This document shows, piece by piece, positions 19,518-28,304 of a stretch of 35,352 nt of DNA (position 1 is the first letter of the stretch; each line of letters begins with the position of its first letter). Origin of the DNA: Deltaproteobacteria bacterium. GTDB lineage: Bacteria > Myxococcota_A > Polyangia > JAAYKL01. Location of the stretch: contig JAUVAN010000006.1 of NCBI GenBank assembly GCA_030591725.1, forward strand, positions 1 to 35,352, in the 5' to 3' direction. Both the position numbers and the translations under genes were made by a program. The notes beneath the pieces are model-generated. The model saw only the letters and a program-made list of their open reading frames with translations, did not search any database and was not told where the DNA came from.

Positions 19518-20852
19518 ATGATCTACTGTGCGCACTGCAAGAAGCCATCAGCACGTGAGAGCGGGGTGTGCCCACATTGTGGTGAGGATCTCAAGGGGAC
19601 GACCCGGCCGGCTCGCGAAGCGCCTGTGGCAAAATCGGAAAGATCGATGCCCGCTGCGGATATCGATCTGGGTGACGCCTCTTCCAGTGGTCTGGAGTTG
19701 GCCACCGAGTCCCTTGATGATGTGTCCGAGCTTGAGGATGTCGACAACTCCGTCCAGGAAAAGTCCCTGGCCCCTTCCTTGCGGGAGGGGATGAATGAGA
19801 GTGAGATCAACAGGATCTCGGGGTTCGGCAAGCCCGGGCAGGGTATTGTCGCAGGGGTGAAGTACTGGCTCAAGGTGAGAGATCGTCACCAGGCTATCCT
19901 GAAAGATATCGAGGGAGCCAGGGAGGAATCGGAATCGTCGAAGAACAGGCTCGCCGCCGTGCAGGCAGAGCTCGGGAAGAAGGGCCAATCACTTGGTGTG
20001 ACCACCGATTCAATAAAGAACCTGGTTTCGAGCGCGCTCGTTGCAGATGGTGAGTTCATGAGCGTTCGAAAACGGCGAATAGGTCTTGAGTCAGACCACC
20101 GGGATAGTGTTCGCGCCCTGGAGCAGACCATACGCGATCTTGAAAAAGAGACGGCAGAGGTCAGGAGGGATGAGACGGCTGCGAGCCTGAGACTCGATGG
20201 GCTGAAAAAGGATCACAGGAGAGTCGAAGGCCAGCAGAAGCGGGCCCAGATTGAGCACAGAAACCTCATAGAGATGATCGAAAGACACCAGGAGGAGTAC
20301 TCCGATCTCGAAAAACCGAAGCAGGAGCGGGACAAGTTACTCGCCCGGATATCCGAGCTGGACAGGCAACAACCCGAGATCGTCGAGCGAATAGATGCAC
20401 ACAGCGAAGATCTCAAGAAGCTCGTTGTTCCCCTCGCGCAGGCGGAGGAGGAGGCGAAGGTCGTCCGGGATCGGCTCTCTGAATTCACCGAGCGGATAGT
20501 GGCGGTCAGAGCTGAGAAGGCCGACCTCAATAGGATTTTCTCACAGGCGGACGGCTCCGTTTCGCGGCAGATAGACGTCGAGCGCGAGCAGATCACGGCG
20601 GCCTGGGCTGCAGTGGGCGAGCGTATGATCGCCGAGCGTTTATGTGACGGGGACGATTTGAGGGATAACGCGCAGGTCGTTGTGGGTGCCATGGAGGCGG
20701 CGCACGATGGCTCCCGGAAAGTGGAGTTGCTGGTGAGAGCGATGGACTCCTACGACAAGGGGGTTTTCTCCAGAGGCAGAAACGTGGTCATCGCGGGGGC
20801 AATAGGCCTGGTAATGCTCATCGCCGTATTGCTGGGAGTGTTTGTGGTGTAA
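19518..20852 (+). CDS. Zinc-ribbon / long coiled-coil protein with C-terminal TM anchor
   Basis: N-terminal YCAHCKKPSARESGVCPHCGEDL (two CxxC), long heptad-like Glu/Lys/Arg region, C-terminal NVVIAGAIGLVMLIAVLLGVFVV. Confidence 0.75.
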   Translation: MIYCAHCKKPSARESGVCPHCGEDLKGTTRPAREAPVAKSERSMPAADIDLGDASSSGLELATESLDDVSELEDVDNSVQEKSLAPSLREGMNESEINRISGFGKPGQGIVAGVKYWLKVRDRHQAILKDIEGAREESESSKNRLAAVQAELGKKGQSLGVTTDSIKNLVSSALVADGEFMSVRKRRIGLESDHRDSVRALEQTIRDLEKETAEVRRDETAASLRLDGLKKDHRRVEGQQKRAQIEHRNLIEMIERHQEEYSDLEKPKQERDKLLARISELDRQQPEIVERIDAHSEDLKKLVVPLAQAEEEAKVVRDRLSEFTERIVAVRAEKADLNRIFSQADGSVSRQIDVEREQITAAWAAVGERMIAERLCDGDDLRDNAQVVVGAMEAAHDGSRKVELLVRAMDSYDKGVFSRGRNVVIAGAIGLVMLIAVLLGVFVV

Positions 20853-20863
20853 GGAGAACGGTC

Positions 20864-21616
20864 ATGGCGGCAACCAATGAGATAGTCGAATACCTGGACG
20901 ATCGCTTAAAAATTCGAGAGTTCGAGGACGTGTCCATGAACGGGTTGCAGGTGCAGGGCGCCTCCGTGGTCAACCGGGTTGCGGTGGCGACCGATGCGGC
21001 CATGGCCACCTATCGGCGAGCGGCGCTTGAGGAGTGCCAGATGCTGATAGCTCACCACGGACTCATATGGGGTGGGTTGAAATACGTGACCGGAAGAAAT
21101 TACGCCCATCTCAAATTTCTCATGGACCACGACATCAATCTCTACGCGGCGCATCTTCCCCTGGACGCGCACCCGGAGCTCGGCAACAACGCTATCCTGG
21201 CGAAGCAGGCTGGGCTCCTGAAGATGGAGCCGTTCGGCAGTTACCACGGGACCATGCTCGGATATCGCGGGAGCCTGCCGTCGCCCATGACCCCCGACGA
21301 ACTGGCGGGCATCTGGAAGGGTCACCTGGGCTGCGATCCGACGATCCTGTCGTTCGGCAAGAAGAAGATCGAGTCTGTGGGCATCGTTTCCGGCAGGGGC
21401 GGGGCCCTCACCGAAGCAATAGAGCGAGGCGTCGATTGCCTGGTGACGGGAGAGGGATCACACGAGAACCACCACGAGGCCCTCGAGGCCGGGATCAATA
21501 TCATTTTTCTGGGGCATTACTATTCGGAGATCGTGGGTGTGCGGGCCGTTGGTGCCGAGCTCGAGGAGAAGTTCGGCGTGGAGGCAGTGTTCATCGACGA
21601 GCCGACAGCGTTCTGA
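20864..21616 (+). CDS. Nif3-like dinuclear metal centre hexameric protein
   Basis: MLIAHHGLIWG, AAHLPLDAHPELGNNAILA, VSGRGGALTEAIERGVDCLVTGEGSHENHHEALEAGINIIFLGHYYSEIVGV; 250 aa. Confidence 0.94.
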   Translation: MAATNEIVEYLDDRLKIREFEDVSMNGLQVQGASVVNRVAVATDAAMATYRRAALEECQMLIAHHGLIWGGLKYVTGRNYAHLKFLMDHDINLYAAHLPLDAHPELGNNAILAKQAGLLKMEPFGSYHGTMLGYRGSLPSPMTPDELAGIWKGHLGCDPTILSFGKKKIESVGIVSGRGGALTEAIERGVDCLVTGEGSHENHHEALEAGINIIFLGHYYSEIVGVRAVGAELEEKFGVEAVFIDEPTAF

Positions 21617-21640
21617 ACTGCGCAATTCGCCCTTGTTGAT

Positions 21641-22402
21641 TCACAAGATAAACGGAATGATCGCTTTGCGTTTTTGGGGGTAGTCGTCGAACCTCTCCCT
21701 GTACCATTTGCGATTGGACAGTGCTCGCGGAACAAGATTCGCAGCTGTGAACACGGCGAACGCGAGCCCCGGGATCGACCATGTGGCCACGGCCCATCCG
21801 GCCCACTCCAGCAGTTCTCCCAAGTAGTTGGGCATGGACACGAAGCGAAACAGCCCTTTTTTCGGGATGACGTATCCTTTCCCATCTGGGGGGCGAAGAT
21901 TGAGGAGGATGTTGTCGGAGTGGTGATTGATAGCCATGCCGGTCAGGAACAGCGCGCCGCCGATAATGAACCGGGGATCGAGCATCCATTCGATCCCTCG
22001 CGCAGGGCAAAGAGAGAATAGCCAGTATCCGTTGAGGTATCCGTTCCAGGTATTGAACAGGATGGCCAACCCGACGACAGCCATCGGCATCTGCTTGTTT
22101 CCGCCGCGCCTGCGTAAAGGATAGATGAACGTGCGGTTGACGTAGTGCAGTTGCCACATGGCCAGAAATACAATGGCCATCAGGTCGCAAGTGCGATCAC
22201 TGATGAAAAAAAAGACCGCGATCGTTCCCACTGCGAAGGACTCCATCAGGATCCAACCGGCGGTGCTCGAGATAGTGGGACCCCATCCCGTGCGCAGATG
22301 GCGACCATAAGGAGCGGTCATGAAAAGGAGCACAAGGGCGGTCACACCCGCCACCGCAAAGATGCCGACCAGGGCTATTTCGTAGAATGTTATTTCGTTC
22401 AT
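21641..22402 (-). CDS. 3-oxo-5-alpha-steroid 4-dehydrogenase (SRD5A) family membrane protein
   Basis: HYVNRTFIYPLRRRGGNKQMPM and GLFRFVSMPNYLGELLEWAGWAVATWS hallmark segments, polytopic. Start placed at MNEITF (22402). Confidence 0.85.
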   Translation of the reverse strand: MNEITFYEIALVGIFAVAGVTALVLLFMTAPYGRHLRTGWGPTISSTAGWILMESFAVGTIAVFFFISDRTCDLMAIVFLAMWQLHYVNRTFIYPLRRRGGNKQMPMAVVGLAILFNTWNGYLNGYWLFSLCPARGIEWMLDPRFIIGGALFLTGMAINHHSDNILLNLRPPDGKGYVIPKKGLFRFVSMPNYLGELLEWAGWAVATWSIPGLAFAVFTAANLVPRALSNRKWYRERFDDYPQKRKAIIPFIL

Positions 22403-22741
22403 TGCTGGTGTGTTTCGGATAAAAAAAGGCCCTCCGTAAAGAGCCGTAACAAGTGACGGCCAACCCCGCCGACTGAACGTGGGATCCATATAGCCGTTTC
22501 AGGCTTCCGATTCATGACCGGCTTGCACACCACGGCCAGTGACGGTTCCCTGGGGTTAGATACAGCGGGACTATATTTCGCCGTGCTACAAACACCACAG
22601 AGGACCCAATTACAATTCTGGACAAAAAACGATTTTCTTGCAAGGCGCACAAGGCAGTTTATGAAAAAGAATATACCGCAAGGGCGAAACAACGCGCATG
22701 GATCCGGCAGGGCATGGAGAACAAGGAAGGAGGAATAGGCC

Positions 22742-23677
22742 GTGAAGTATTTAGTGTTTGTTGCTGTCTTGCTGAACGTAACTGGTTGCATACCGCGTCA
22801 TCCCGTCAATACAACCCGACCGGACCTCGACGATAGTCCGTGGGAAGAGCGGCACGTCACGTCCGGGGACACCGGGCAACAATACAAATATCTCTTTCTC
22901 GCGGGACCATCCGAAGAGGCGCCGGCCATTTTACTGTTGCCCGGAGGGATCTTCGATAATCGTATCTGGCTCTATACTTCAGATCTCGGGACGCACTTCA
23001 ATGTGTACGCGCTCGACTGGCCGCACGATAGTCCCATGTATCACGGGGACATCAACGATTATGGAGATGTCGCGCACGATTTTTTGGTCGCGCTCGGATT
23101 GAGAAAACTATACGTAGCCGGGATCTCCGCCGGAGCGTACGCCGCGATAGATCTGGTTTCCAGGAAGCAGGATCTGGACGTGCGCGCTCTCTTCATCTAC
23201 TCGGCGGTGATGTTCGCCATTTCCAGGGAAGAGGTGAAGGAGCGCACGAGGATGTCGAAGCTTGCGCTGGGAATGAAGCCTGAGCGACTTCGTTCGTTTA
23301 TAGAATGGAGGGTGAGCCGTTCCGAATTCAACGAGTCACCGGGCGAGATCGAGCAGCAGGACATATTCTACGTGAGACCTTACAGCTATTATGCTCAGCT
23401 ATTCGGCATGTCGTTCAATCAGGGAGACCAACCCCAGGCAACCGGGAAGATCGAGTGCCCGGTGCTGGTTCTGCAGGGCGCTGACGATGACATCATGCCG
23501 GTGGAGGTGGCGAAGGAAACACCAGGAGTATTCGGCAACGCGAAGTTCATGTCGTTCGACGGCCTGGGCCACGCAATGGTGTTCAGCAACGGGCCACAAC
23601 TCGTGGAGGCCATGATAGATTTCCTCGAAGAGAAAGACCTTCTGGGAACCGGGGCTACTCGATACCCCGGTTCTTGA
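22742..23677 (+). CDS. Alpha/beta hydrolase, predicted lipoprotein
   Basis: GTG start after ggagga; MKYLVFVAVLLNVTGC lipobox; nucleophile elbow AGISAGAYAA; C-terminal DDDIMPVEVAKE and GLGHAMVF. Confidence 0.78.
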   Translation: MKYLVFVAVLLNVTGCIPRHPVNTTRPDLDDSPWEERHVTSGDTGQQYKYLFLAGPSEEAPAILLLPGGIFDNRIWLYTSDLGTHFNVYALDWPHDSPMYHGDINDYGDVAHDFLVALGLRKLYVAGISAGAYAAIDLVSRKQDLDVRALFIYSAVMFAISREEVKERTRMSKLALGMKPERLRSFIEWRVSRSEFNESPGEIEQQDIFYVRPYSYYAQLFGMSFNQGDQPQATGKIECPVLVLQGADDDIMPVEVAKETPGVFGNAKFMSFDGLGHAMVFSNGPQLVEAMIDFLEEKDLLGTGATRYPGS

Positions 23678-23730
23678 CGATGGCTCAGTTAACACTTTGA
23701 TCGGGGACTAAACGGCGTTACGGTAAGAAG

Positions 23731-24669
23731 ATGAAATTCTTATCCTTGACCATTATCTCTGTTTTTCTTGCTTGCTGCTCGGATCAGACTGTCTCGCGCG
23801 TTGATGATAGTGATAACGACGCAGGATCAGACACAGACACGGACACTGACACCGATACAGATACTGACATGGACACGGATACCGATACGGATACGGGTCC
23901 GTGGGAGCCACCGCAAAACAGCCTGGTTTACGTAAACACCCGAACAGACCTGTATTACATCGATCCATTCGCAGGTGGAACTCTTGAGTCGGTTGGTCCT
24001 TTCAGTGGGCCGTGCACTGCAGGGTCCGGTTTCTACGATATCGCCATTTCCGGCGATGGAGATATGGTGGGGATCTCGGCGGAAGGCCTGTACACCGTGG
24101 ACACGGACACGGCGGCTTGTTTGCTATTGTGCGATTTCCCGACAGGTTCGCCGCACTTCTTCTCGCTTTCGTACGTCGAGGGCGTCGATCCCCAGGATCC
24201 CGGCGAAGAAAAACTCGTGGCTGCGTCGGTCGAGGAGGGGGAGTGGGTGCTTGTGGATCCCTCAGGGCTGACGATTTCCGAGATATTCATTCATCTGGGA
24301 TATCACGACCCCCCAGATTACGATTTCGTCTCCTCGGGGGATGTGGTGTCAATCCAGGTGGGTGCCGCCGAGCACAAGACTTACGCGACCCTGAAGTGCG
24401 GCGCCGGATATAGTCAGCCGGGGTGTGAGTCCGACTGGCTGGCCGAGATCGATCCGGAGACCGGCGCGGCTACTATGATTGGCGCCACTGGCTTCATACA
24501 GATCTTCGGGCTGGGTTTCTGGGGAGATCAGATCTACGGATTTACCGGAGAGAACGAGTACATTACAATAGATGTGAATACCGGATTGGGTACGGAAGTG
24601 GAGTCGTATGTCGACATTGACTTCTGGGGCGCCGGGACCACAACAAAGCCATATGTGATCATAGAGTAG
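23731..24669 (+). CDS. Secreted lipoprotein with Asp-Thr tether and beta-propeller-like C-terminal domain
   Basis: MKFLSLTIISVFLACC lipobox; SDTDTDTDTDTDTDMDTDTDTDTG tether; YYIDPFAGGTLESVGPF..., AEIDPETGAATMIGATGF... blade-like segments. Confidence 0.75.
   Translation: MKFLSLTIISVFLACCSDQTVSRVDDSDNDAGSDTDTDTDTDTDTDMDTDTDTDTGPWEPPQNSLVYVNTRTDLYYIDPFAGGTLESVGPFSGPCTAGSGFYDIAISGDGDMVGISAEGLYTVDTDTAACLLLCDFPTGSPHFFSLSYVEGVDPQDPGEEKLVAASVEEGEWVLVDPSGLTISEIFIHLGYHDPPDYDFVSSGDVVSIQVGAAEHKTYATLKCGAGYSQPGCESDWLAEIDPETGAATMIGATGFIQIFGLGFWGDQIYGFTGENEYITIDVNTGLGTEVESYVDIDFWGAGTTTKPYVIIE
23830..23897. repeat. Asp-Thr-encoding hexamer-type repeat tract
   Basis: gacacagacacggacactgacaccgatacagatactgacatggacacggataccgatacggatacg. 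Confidence 0.85.
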
Positions 24670-24702
24670 TGTCAATCTTTCAGGATACCACTGCATACGA
24701 CC

Positions 24703-25131
24703 ATGACTGAAGACAGCTCCACCGAAGCGCGAAAAAGCTATCTGGCGGCGTGCTCCGTGGCTGTCCTGGCCGCAGCGCTCGGCGTGGCGTTCAATCCAAC
24801 GAATGAAGTCGAGGGATTTGCGGGCGGCGTCAAGTTGATTGTCGTGGGAATCGTGGCGGTAGGGATACTGGGCTGGGTAGTATTCAAGTTACGAAACATG
24901 CCCCCTGATGGCGGTCCTGATCATCCAACGGACCGGTTGCGAAAAATGACGTTTCTATGGCTTGGCCTTGCCGCAGTGCTGGGCGTGGCGCTGGTGCGTG
25001 CTCCGGTGATGGAGTTGATCGATGGACGATTGTCAGATCTCTCATGGCGACAATGGGGTTCGGGAGTGGCGGGCATAGTTGTTGTCGCGGTGGTGATATG
25101 GCGAGGGATTGTGGCACTGAAGAAGAACTGA
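24703..25131 (+). CDS. Small membrane protein of unknown function
   Basis: 142 aa with several hydrophobic segments (YLAACSVAVLAAALGVAF, LIVVGIVAVGILGWVVF, VAGIVVVAVVIWRGIVAL); 10 bp before the next co-directional gene. Confidence 0.6.
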   Translation: MTEDSSTEARKSYLAACSVAVLAAALGVAFNPTNEVEGFAGGVKLIVVGIVAVGILGWVVFKLRNMPPDGGPDHPTDRLRKMTFLWLGLAAVLGVALVRAPVMELIDGRLSDLSWRQWGSGVAGIVVVAVVIWRGIVALKKN

Positions 25132-25141
25132 GAGAAGCCGG

Positions 25142-25795
25142 ATGAAAAGATGCGCAAGGTACGTGATAGCCATGGTCGCGGTCCTCTCTTCATGCGGGCC
25201 AGTCGACGAAATTCGTGAAATAAAAACAAAGATCGAGACGGGAGGCGCCATGTCCTTCGAAGATGTTGCGGCAAAGCGACGCTCTGTGCGGGAGTTTTCG
25301 GATGAGCGGTTGAGCGAAAAGGAGTTGTTGAAGATTCTTTTTGCGGCGCAGGGTATCACCGAACCGGGAACCGGGCACAGGTCGGTCCCCTCGGCCGGGG
25401 CGACCTATCCCCTGGAGGTGTATCTCGTCAATGCTGACGGCGTGTTGCATTACGATCCGTCGTCGAATTCATTGAAGGAAGTGGTGCAGGGGGATCTTCG
25501 AGCGGATCTATCGGAGGCGGCGCTAGGGCAGAGCGTGGTCAGAAACGCTCCGGCGAGTGTGGTGATCACCGGTTTTGCGACACGGACCACGCAGAAATAC
25601 GGTGAACGGGGACGCCGATATGTATACATGGAGGCCGGTCATGCGGCGCAGAATGTGCTGCTCCAGGCGGTGAGCCTCGGTCTGGCGGGGGTTCCCATCG
25701 GCGCCTTCGACGATCGGGAGGTGGAGGGTATTCTGGGATGCGGGTCCGGCGAGAAAGCGCTGTATATATTGCCTGTCGGGCGCCCGGTGCAGTGA
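25142..25795 (+). CDS. Nitroreductase-family (SagB/thiazole-oxidase-like) protein; possible lipoprotein or internal start at 25250
   Basis: RRSVREFSDERLSEKELLKILFAAQGI...RSVPSAGATYPLEVYLV...EAGHAAQNVLLQAVSLGLAGVPIGAFDD. N-terminal VLSSC lipobox-like sequence; ggagg precedes internal ATG 25250. Confidence 0.85.
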   Translation: MKRCARYVIAMVAVLSSCGPVDEIREIKTKIETGGAMSFEDVAAKRRSVREFSDERLSEKELLKILFAAQGITEPGTGHRSVPSAGATYPLEVYLVNADGVLHYDPSSNSLKEVVQGDLRADLSEAALGQSVVRNAPASVVITGFATRTTQKYGERGRRYVYMEAGHAAQNVLLQAVSLGLAGVPIGAFDDREVEGILGCGSGEKALYILPVGRPVQ

Positions 25796-25801
25796 GATGT
25801 T

Positions 25802-27424
25802 CTACTTGACCGGGGTGGCCTTGAGGGATGCCTTGCCGTCCTTCTCGTAAACATTGAACGTCACCGACTTGCATCCGTACCGGGCAATCAGCGTGTCCCG
25901 GTTCTTCTTGAGGGTGACCTCGAAGCGCTCGAAGGTGAGCTGATCCACGGGTTCGCCGAGTTTCTGCTTGAGGGCGACGAAATCCGAATGGGTCTTCTTG
26001 AAGTATGCAAGCTCATCCTCCGGGCTCATCGCGGCTGCCGGCGCAGGTGGCGGCATGGGAGGTTTTTTTGAGCCGGATGGTGGCGTTGGCGGTATGGGCG
26101 CACGGCCGCCTCCAGGAGGAGCCGGCGCGGCAGGAGTCTCTTTTTGCTGCGCGGCGCCCGGAGGGGGCGGGGCATCGGGGATGTCGGAAACCGACGCCTC
26201 GGCGAACTTGAACGAGGCGGAGGACAGCCTGCCGGGTTGCTGGTTTCCGAGGATAGAGTCGATGCTCTTGGAGGAACTTCCCGCAGCCTCGAGAATGGCC
26301 TTGGTCTTGATGTCCATCACCTTGTTGATAGCCGATGCGACATTGCGCATTCGCCTGCGGAATCGATAGACATTCAGCTGGTCCTTGGCATCTGGCGATT
26401 CCAGCGCCTGGATGTTCTTCAGGAGTGTGGCGACCGGTCGTTCGGCCTCCAGGTAGTTCCACCCCCAACCGAACAGGATCGCTAGCAGGATTACGGTGAT
26501 GATCAGCCCCCTGGGAAGATTATTGAGGTCCTGGGTGCCGGCCTGGTTGTAGAAAGAGGTTGCGTCTGCCATGAGTTCGATGGGAGTCACGATGACGAAC
26601 CCGACGTCATTGGAAGCCGCTTCTCCCCGAGTCGTGGAATAGATGGCCATGAAATCGCCATCAGTTGTGGAGATTTTCTGAACCTCGCTGTACCCCTTTT
26701 CCTTGAATTGCTTGTCGGCAAGGACGGTGTCGAGGGGCTGGCCGATGTAGGCGCCCTGGGCGTGCTTGGTTCCCTCGGCCTTCTTGGGCGTCCCCACTGC
26801 GATCACCAGGTTTCCCGCAAAGAATCCGAGTTGAACCCTCGGAGAGATCTCGCTGGCGAACTTGTCGGAGATCTTCATGGCGTGAACCACGGCGCCCACG
26901 TATCGCGAGTTGTTGATCACCGGCCTCGCGGCGATCATGAACACCTCGTTGTCGATCTTCCACATGTCGTCCCTGACATAGCCGCGCAAGGCGCTGTCGA
27001 CCACCGGGAAGCCGCCGATGTTATGTCCATGGTCGCGCTGGTTCTTGCCGACCTGAACCACAACGTCGCCCCGTATATCCACGGCGATGAGCATGTCTGC
27101 GGCGTACTGTTTGAGATCCTTGTTTCGAGCCCGCAGTACTGTCAGGAGTTGTTGGCGATGCTTTTCGGCCTTTCCCGCATCCTTGGAAACGTCCGTCAGT
27201 ATCTTCCTGATGTCGGAATCGACCGCAACGGCGAGTAGCACGTCGAGGCGCTTTCGGGCTTGCAGGTTTAACGCGATGTCCGTCTTGTCCAACTCCTTGA
27301 ACAGGATGGCGGTCGCGTTTTCCTCACGCTCGCGGTTTAATTGATCCTTGGCCAGCAAGACTACCGCCAGCAGTACGCCGGCGGCCAGTGCGAGTAACAA
27401 AGTCCAGAACCTGGATACAAACAT
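25802..27424 (-). CDS. Membrane sensor-like protein: Cache-like extracytoplasmic domain, HAMP-like linker, Pro-rich spacer, MXAN_5187-like C-terminal domain
   Basis: Two TM segments, Pro-rich GGGRAPIPPTPPSGSKKPPMPPPAPAAA, C-terminal YFKKTHSDFVALKQKLGEPVDQLTFERFEVTLKKNRDTLIARYGCKSVTFNVYEKDGKASLKATPVK. Family assignment is from memory. Confidence 0.7.
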   Translation of the reverse strand: MFVSRFWTLLLALAAGVLLAVVLLAKDQLNREREENATAILFKELDKTDIALNLQARKRLDVLLAVAVDSDIRKILTDVSKDAGKAEKHRQQLLTVLRARNKDLKQYAADMLIAVDIRGDVVVQVGKNQRDHGHNIGGFPVVDSALRGYVRDDMWKIDNEVFMIAARPVINNSRYVGAVVHAMKISDKFASEISPRVQLGFFAGNLVIAVGTPKKAEGTKHAQGAYIGQPLDTVLADKQFKEKGYSEVQKISTTDGDFMAIYSTTRGEAASNDVGFVIVTPIELMADATSFYNQAGTQDLNNLPRGLIITVILLAILFGWGWNYLEAERPVATLLKNIQALESPDAKDQLNVYRFRRRMRNVASAINKVMDIKTKAILEAAGSSSKSIDSILGNQQPGRLSSASFKFAEASVSDIPDAPPPPGAAQQKETPAAPAPPGGGRAPIPPTPPSGSKKPPMPPPAPAAAMSPEDELAYFKKTHSDFVALKQKLGEPVDQLTFERFEVTLKKNRDTLIARYGCKSVTFNVYEKDGKASLKATPVK

Positions 27425-27450
27425 ATAACCTCTTCAGATCGAGCAAGCGA

Positions 27451-28230
27451 CTACTTGTCCTTGCGGCTCTTCTGCTTTCCGTTTTTCTTCTTCTTCTTCT
27501 TGCCAGTGTCGGAACTCTTCTTCCCGGTCGCCTTGCCCTTCGGAGTGAGCTTGATCTCCATCTTGATCTCGCCGCGCTCCTTTTCGATCTCGAAGGACTG
27601 CTCATGGATCCATGCACCCCGGTGGGACACCTTGATAGTATATTTGCCCAGCTCCATGTCCTCGAGAGTAAACGCGCCCTTGGCGTCCACTTTGAGAACG
27701 TCGGTCGATTTGGTCACGACTATCCACGCCTTGAAATGGGAGAACAGCTTGCAGCGGACCTCGAAAACGCCTTCCTTGGGGAAATCGATGGGGCGAAACG
27801 CGTTTCTGGATTGCTTCTCCGGAAGGAAGTTCTTCATTCCCGGCGAGTACAACTCGTGATCGTAGGGGTCGATGCTAACGAACTTGATCCTCGTGCCCGG
27901 CTCAATGATGACGAGGTTCTTTTCAAGCGAGCCCGCAAGCACTTTGACAGTGAGCACATCGTCCGGACCCCGATCGGCGGCGCCGTCCTTGATGAGTACC
28001 ACACCGAGATCCCTGGACGGATTGACGAAAGGCGGATCGACCTGGATCACGCCGTTGGGCTCGTTCCAGTAACCGGTGCTTGCCGCCTTTCGGTTTTTGC
28101 CATCCAGTTCGGACAAGGATTCTCGCAGCTCTTTGGTTACCACGATCTTGCCCTGGACCTTGGCGGCGAGTGTTGGATTGCCGCTCAGGCAGAACGCCAG
28201 GACGGCGACAAACGCCACGAATCGCAGCAT
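27451..28230 (-). CDS. Secreted cupredoxin-like / carboxypeptidase-regulatory-like protein with poly-basic C-terminus
   Basis: Signal peptide MLRFVAFVAVLAFCLSGNPTLA; beta-rich VFEVRCKLFSHFKAWIVV segment; C-terminal GKATGKKSSDTGKKKKKKNGKQKSRKDK. Confidence 0.6.
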   Translation of the reverse strand: MLRFVAFVAVLAFCLSGNPTLAAKVQGKIVVTKELRESLSELDGKNRKAASTGYWNEPNGVIQVDPPFVNPSRDLGVVLIKDGAADRGPDDVLTVKVLAGSLEKNLVIIEPGTRIKFVSIDPYDHELYSPGMKNFLPEKQSRNAFRPIDFPKEGVFEVRCKLFSHFKAWIVVTKSTDVLKVDAKGAFTLEDMELGKYTIKVSHRGAWIHEQSFEIEKERGEIKMEIKLTPKGKATGKKSSDTGKKKKKKNGKQKSRKDK

Positions 28231-28304
28231 GAAAACCTCCTCAAAAACGGCCGAAGGGTATTGCCCCGGGCCAGAGTGTCAAGAGCGGGGAAAAGGCCCC
28301 GTCT

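Noticed and set aside
23830-23897. CRISPR-like regular repetition in the DT tracts
   Set aside because: Units are 6-12 nt, contiguous, in-frame and coding; no repeat-spacer structure.
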